7,830 nt of DNA from an uncultured Christensenellaceae bacterium. Its GTDB lineage: Bacteria; Bacillota; Clostridia; Christensenellales; Borkfalkiaceae. A model generated the notes under the pieces. That model was not told the DNA's origin, searched no databases, and saw only the letters and a list, made by a program, of their open reading frames with translations. The stretch covers positions 1-7,830 of the forward strand of contig CAJUOI010000044.1 in the NCBI GenBank assembly GCA_910588615.1, read 5' to 3'. Of this stretch, positions 6,036 to 7,830 are shown piece after piece. How positions within the stretch are numbered: position 1 is the stretch's first letter; every line of letters begins with the position of its first letter. The position numbers were made by a program, and so were the translations under genes.

Positions 6036-6063
6036 GGCGGATCAACGATTTGATCGACCCGCC
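6036..6063. repeat. Inverted repeat / hairpin between pgk and tpiA
   Basis: GGCG-GATCAA (6036-6045) pairs with TTGATC-(GACC bulge)-CGCC (6050-6063) around a CGAT loop. It lies upstream of the tpiA promoter and is not followed at once by a T-run, so it does not look like a second terminator. It may be the conserved core of the neighbouring intergenic repeat. Confidence 0.45.
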
Positions 6064-6108
6064 GGAAATTGATTCAGAATAATTTTTTCAAAAATTTTCC
6101 TTTGCGCG

Positions 6109-6137
6109 TTGCTATTGCGCTGCGTTTGTGGTATAAT
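6109..6137 (+). promoter_or_regulatory. tpiA promoter
   Basis: TTGCTA (6109-6114, four of six consensus bases) is followed after 17 bases by a perfect TATAAT (6132-6137). TGG immediately before it forms an extended -10. Transcription would start near 6144, about 26 bases before the ATG. Confidence 0.82.
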
Positions 6138-6169
6138 ATCGGTAGAAATCAAATTTACAGGAGTAAATT

Positions 6170-6916
6170 ATGCGTAAACCCATTATTGCAGGAAACTGGA
6201 AAATGAACAACACGGCGAACGAGGGCGTAGCCCTGATCAACGCCTTAAAGCCCCTCGTCGCATACGCGGATTGCGACGTTGCCGTATGCGTACCCGCAAT
6301 CGATATTCCCGCCGCGGCGGAAGCGTTGAAGGGAAGCAATATCGCGCTCGGCGCGCAGAACGTGCACTTTGCCGAAAAAGGCGCGTTCACGGGGGAAATT
6401 TCCGCCAATATGTTAAAAGAATACGGCGTAAAATATGTTATCATCGGACACAGCGAACGCCGCCAATACTTCGGTGAAACGGATGAAACGGTAAACAAGC
6501 GCACTCTTGCAGCGTTGAACGCAGGACTGATCCCCATCGTGTGCATCGGCGAAAGCCTCGAAGAACGTGAAACCGGCAAAACGGAAGCCGTGCTCGACAA
6601 GCAGATTACCGAAGGCATGAAGGGAATCGACGATATTTCGAAAATCGTGATCGCATACGAGCCCGTATGGGCGATCGGCACGGGAAAAACGGCGACCAGC
6701 GAACAGGCGAACGAAACGATCGGGTATATCCGCAAGAAGCTTGCCGAAGTGTTCTGCCCCAACTGCGCGGCAAAGGTACGCATTCAGTACGGCGGAAGCA
6801 TGAACGCGGGCAACTGCAAAGATTTGATGGCAATGGAAGAAATCGACGGCGGCTTGATCGGCGGCGCTTCCTTAAAACCCAACGACTTTGCCGCAATCGT
6901 TAATTACAATAAATAA
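6170..6916 (+). CDS. tpiA: Triosephosphate isomerase
   Basis: TIM interconverts dihydroxyacetone phosphate and glyceraldehyde 3-phosphate in the cytoplasm, feeding both halves of the aldolase product into lower glycolysis. The 248 residues match the family's single-domain TIM barrel. The catalytic set is complete: Asn9 and Lys11 in AGNWKMN, His94 in IGHSERR, Glu164 in AYEPVWAIGTGKTA (the mobile loop 6 follows), the phosphate-binding YGGS (207-210) and GGASL (231-235). AGGAG (6159-6163) 6 bases upstream supports the start. The gene follows pgk on the same strand, but a strong terminator and its own extended -10 promoter lie between them. A CPNC pair (196-199), just before the KVRIQYGGS strand, is a small oddity in a helix that normally lacks cysteines. 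gap, gpmI and eno, common partners of this pair, are not in the window. Confidence 0.98.
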   Translation: MRKPIIAGNWKMNNTANEGVALINALKPLVAYADCDVAVCVPAIDIPAAAEALKGSNIALGAQNVHFAEKGAFTGEISANMLKEYGVKYVIIGHSERRQYFGETDETVNKRTLAALNAGLIPIVCIGESLEERETGKTEAVLDKQITEGMKGIDDISKIVIAYEPVWAIGTGKTATSEQANETIGYIRKKLAEVFCPNCAAKVRIQYGGSMNAGNCKDLMAMEEIDGGLIGGASLKPNDFAAIVNYNK

Positions 6917-7005
6917 GAACGCATGAAAACGGCGGCGCAGAAAGCGTACTTCCCATAGGGAATTAAAAAACTAAATTATTAAGAGTTATACTTTCAAGCA
7001 AGGAC

Positions 7006-7039
7006 AAAAGCTCTCGAACGATATGTTCGAGAGCTTTTT
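7006..7039 (+). terminator. tpiA rho-independent terminator
   Basis: AAAAGCTCTCGAAC (7006-7019) and its perfect complement (7025-7038) form a 14-pair stem with a GATAT loop, ending in TTTTT. It lies 89 bases after the tpiA stop. The A-run on the left also gives a short T-run on the other strand, so weak bidirectional action is possible. Confidence 0.93.
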
Positions 7040-7108
7040 ACTACAAACCTTTTAGAAAGATAAATTGAAATTTATCAAACAATCATTATAGCAAAAACAT
7101 CAAAGTAC

Positions 7109-7148
7109 AAAAAATGACTGACAAGACGGCAGTTCTTATCAGTCATTT
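7109..7148 (-). terminator. Terminator-like hairpin for the cbrC-like gene
   Basis: AAATGACTGA (7112-7121) pairs perfectly with TCAGTCATTT (7139-7148). After one mismatch, AAGA pairs with TCTT inside, around a 7-base loop. On the minus strand the stem runs into TTTTTT (7114-7109), the arrangement of a rho-independent terminator. It lies about 80 bases downstream of the stop of the gene at 7229-7753. Confidence 0.75.
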
Positions 7149-7165
7149 AAGAGCGCATTTGTCAA

Positions 7166-7196
7166 GGGGGATTTCACCCGAAAGACGAAATCCCCC
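7166..7196. repeat. Perfect 10-base inverted repeat downstream of the cbrC-like gene
   Basis: GGGGGATTTC (7166-7175) and GAAATCCCCC (7187-7196) form a perfect stem with an 11-base loop. It lacks a T-run on either strand, so it is not a standard terminator. It lies between the cbrC-like stop and its likely terminator and would be in the 3' untranslated RNA, perhaps protecting it from exonucleases. Confidence 0.65.
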
Positions 7197-7228
7197 GACG
7201 AACTAAACCGATTAGCGTTAAGTTCCTT

Positions 7229-7753
7229 TCAGTCACAGTCGATATGTAGAAGGTGTTTTCCGCAGTGGAGACACCGAAACAGGTATCCAACCGTACTGCC
7301 GTCCTTTGTCAAGTCGGTTAAAATTTCTTCATCCCAGTCATCGGGTAGGGTTTCCCGAACCTCATTCACCAAGCCCATTTCCTCAAGCTCCGCATAGCCT
7401 ACCGTGCCCAGATAGGCGCAGAAGTCGCCGCAGTGGGCGCGCCAATACTCTTGTTGCCAGCCGCAGTAGCCGGGGGTGCGGTGAACCAATTCGTCCAGTT
7501 TGTTGGGGCTGTCCACCTCGTCAGTGGATTCACTGTCCTGAAATTCGCCGCTATACTTCTCCGCCGCCGCACCGCTGGCGATACAGTGAGGACACAGATT
7601 ATTCACTTCATCCTCAGAATAGAAAGGCCCCGCGTAGACGATATAGGTCTCTCGGCCGCAGCAGGGGCAGAAGACCGGCTCGTCCAGCCTGCGAAAAGTA
7701 CCGGTGGCGAATGGGTCGGGGTGGTATTTGAAAAAAGGCAAGTTTGTGCTCAT
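7229..7753 (-). CDS. CbrC family (UPF0167) cysteine-rich protein
   Basis: The 174-residue protein matches my recollection of the E. coli CbrC (YieJ) / UPF0167 family throughout: FFKYHPDPFATGTF near the start, FCPCCGRET (28-36), YAGPFYSEDEVNNLCPHCIASGAAA (41-64), GEFQD, RTPGYCGWQQEYWRAHCGDFC (92-112) and the end GYLFRCLHCGKHLLHIDCD. Cysteine clusters at 29/31/32, 54/57, 108/112 and 161/164 suggest structural zinc sites. No signal peptide or membrane segment is visible, so it is probably cytoplasmic. In E. coli the family member is under CreBC control and linked to colicin E2 tolerance. Its biochemical role is unknown, and transfer of that role here is inference. The start has a GGAG site (7760-7763) close upstream. 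Codon choice differs from its neighbours: valine GTG appears three times in nine, but not at all in the roughly two dozen valines of the tuf fragment, and CTG, AGC and GAG are frequent. This suggests acquisition. Confidence 0.88.
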   Translation of the reverse strand: MSTNLPFFKYHPDPFATGTFRRLDEPVFCPCCGRETYIVYAGPFYSEDEVNNLCPHCIASGAAAEKYSGEFQDSESTDEVDSPNKLDELVHRTPGYCGWQQEYWRAHCGDFCAYLGTVGYAELEEMGLVNEVRETLPDDWDEEILTDLTKDGSTVGYLFRCLHCGKHLLHIDCD

Positions 7754-7798
7754 AAAAATCTCCTTTCAACTTTACAAATTACTGTTTATCGTACAATT

Positions 7799-7827
7799 AT
7801 TATATCACGAAAAATGAAAGAACGCAA
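7799..7827 (-). promoter_or_regulatory. Promoter of the cbrC-like gene
   Basis: On the minus strand TTGCGT (7822-7827) is followed after 17 bases by TATAAT (7799-7804), with TGA just before it as an extended -10. The leader would be about 40 bases. The gene is thus transcribed on its own. The window ends three bases beyond the -35, so any operator further upstream is out of view. Confidence 0.75.
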
Positions 7828-7830
7828 CCG

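Larger units (their letters stand above)
6917..7228. other. Hairpin-rich non-coding region between tpiA and cbrC-like gene
   Basis: This 312-base stretch between two converging genes has no supported coding frame. In order it holds a small palindrome TTCCCATAGGGAA (6950-6962), the tpiA terminator, an AT-rich inverted repeat GATAAATT-GA-AATTTATC (7059-7076), a terminator-like hairpin for the opposite strand, and a perfect 10-pair inverted repeat (7166-7196). The density of structures suggests the border of an inserted segment, but no target duplication or transposase was found. Confidence 0.6.

Noticed and set aside
7085..7090. TATAAT with a preceding TGC on the minus strand, facing the tpiA 3' end
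   Set aside because: There is no acceptable -35 at the right distance and no minus-strand gene downstream. The region is simply AT-rich.
7065..7092. Possible plus-strand promoter (TTGAAA, then TATAGC) after the tpiA terminator
   Set aside because: The -10 is poor, the spacer is 16 bases and no gene follows on that strand. A small RNA is conceivable, but the sequence gives no positive support.
1..7830. CRISPR array, tRNA or rRNA genes, transposase or phage genes
   Set aside because: I saw no regularly spaced direct repeats, cloverleaf with a CCA-type end, conserved rRNA stretches or recombinase motifs on either strand.

Overview
This window reads as a chromosomal housekeeping segment from a bacterium with strong Shine-Dalgarno sites and vegetative (-35/-10) promoters, most likely an uncultured Clostridia-type member of the Bacillota. 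That assignment is inference from gene content, protein style and signal strength. No rRNA or other phylogenetic marker beyond the ribosomal proteins was available to test it.

Positions 1-4246 (minus strand) hold the classical str cluster in its usual order: rpsL (S12), rpsG (S7), fusA (EF-G) and tuf (EF-Tu, cut by the left window edge). rpsG and fusA are tightly coupled (12 bases apart, with the fusA ribosome site overlapping the rpsG stop). rpsL, rpsG and tuf each have a long leader and a good promoter of their own, all with 17-base spacers. The cluster is not preceded by rpoB/rpoC here.

Positions 4247-4591 form a divergent control region, with the rpsL promoter on the minus strand and the pgk promoter on the plus strand. 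Positions 4592-6916 (plus strand) hold two glycolytic genes, pgk (phosphoglycerate kinase) and tpiA (triosephosphate isomerase). Each has its own promoter, and a strong terminator lies between them, so they are neighbours rather than one operon. No gap gene is present. The pgk-tpiA gap carries what looks like a dispersed intergenic repeat and a hairpin.

Positions 6917-7228 are non-coding and rich in hairpins: a strong terminator behind tpiA, a second hairpin that reads as a terminator for the opposite strand, and a third perfect inverted repeat. Positions 7229-7753 (minus strand) encode a CbrC-family (UPF0167) cysteine-rich protein with its own extended -10 promoter at the right edge. Its codon choice differs from the other genes, so it is a candidate accessory or transferred gene.

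The gene content is ordinary and I see no new defence or biosynthetic system. The points most worth a second look are: a 15-base exact inverted repeat bracketing rpsL that could pair the mRNA leader with its 3' end; a near-identical hairpin shared by the tuf leader and the rpsL-rpsG gap; a lysine-rich insertion of about 30 residues next to the substrate loop of PGK; an insertion of about 11 residues in the EF-Tu G domain; and unusual residues in the S12 decoding loop.
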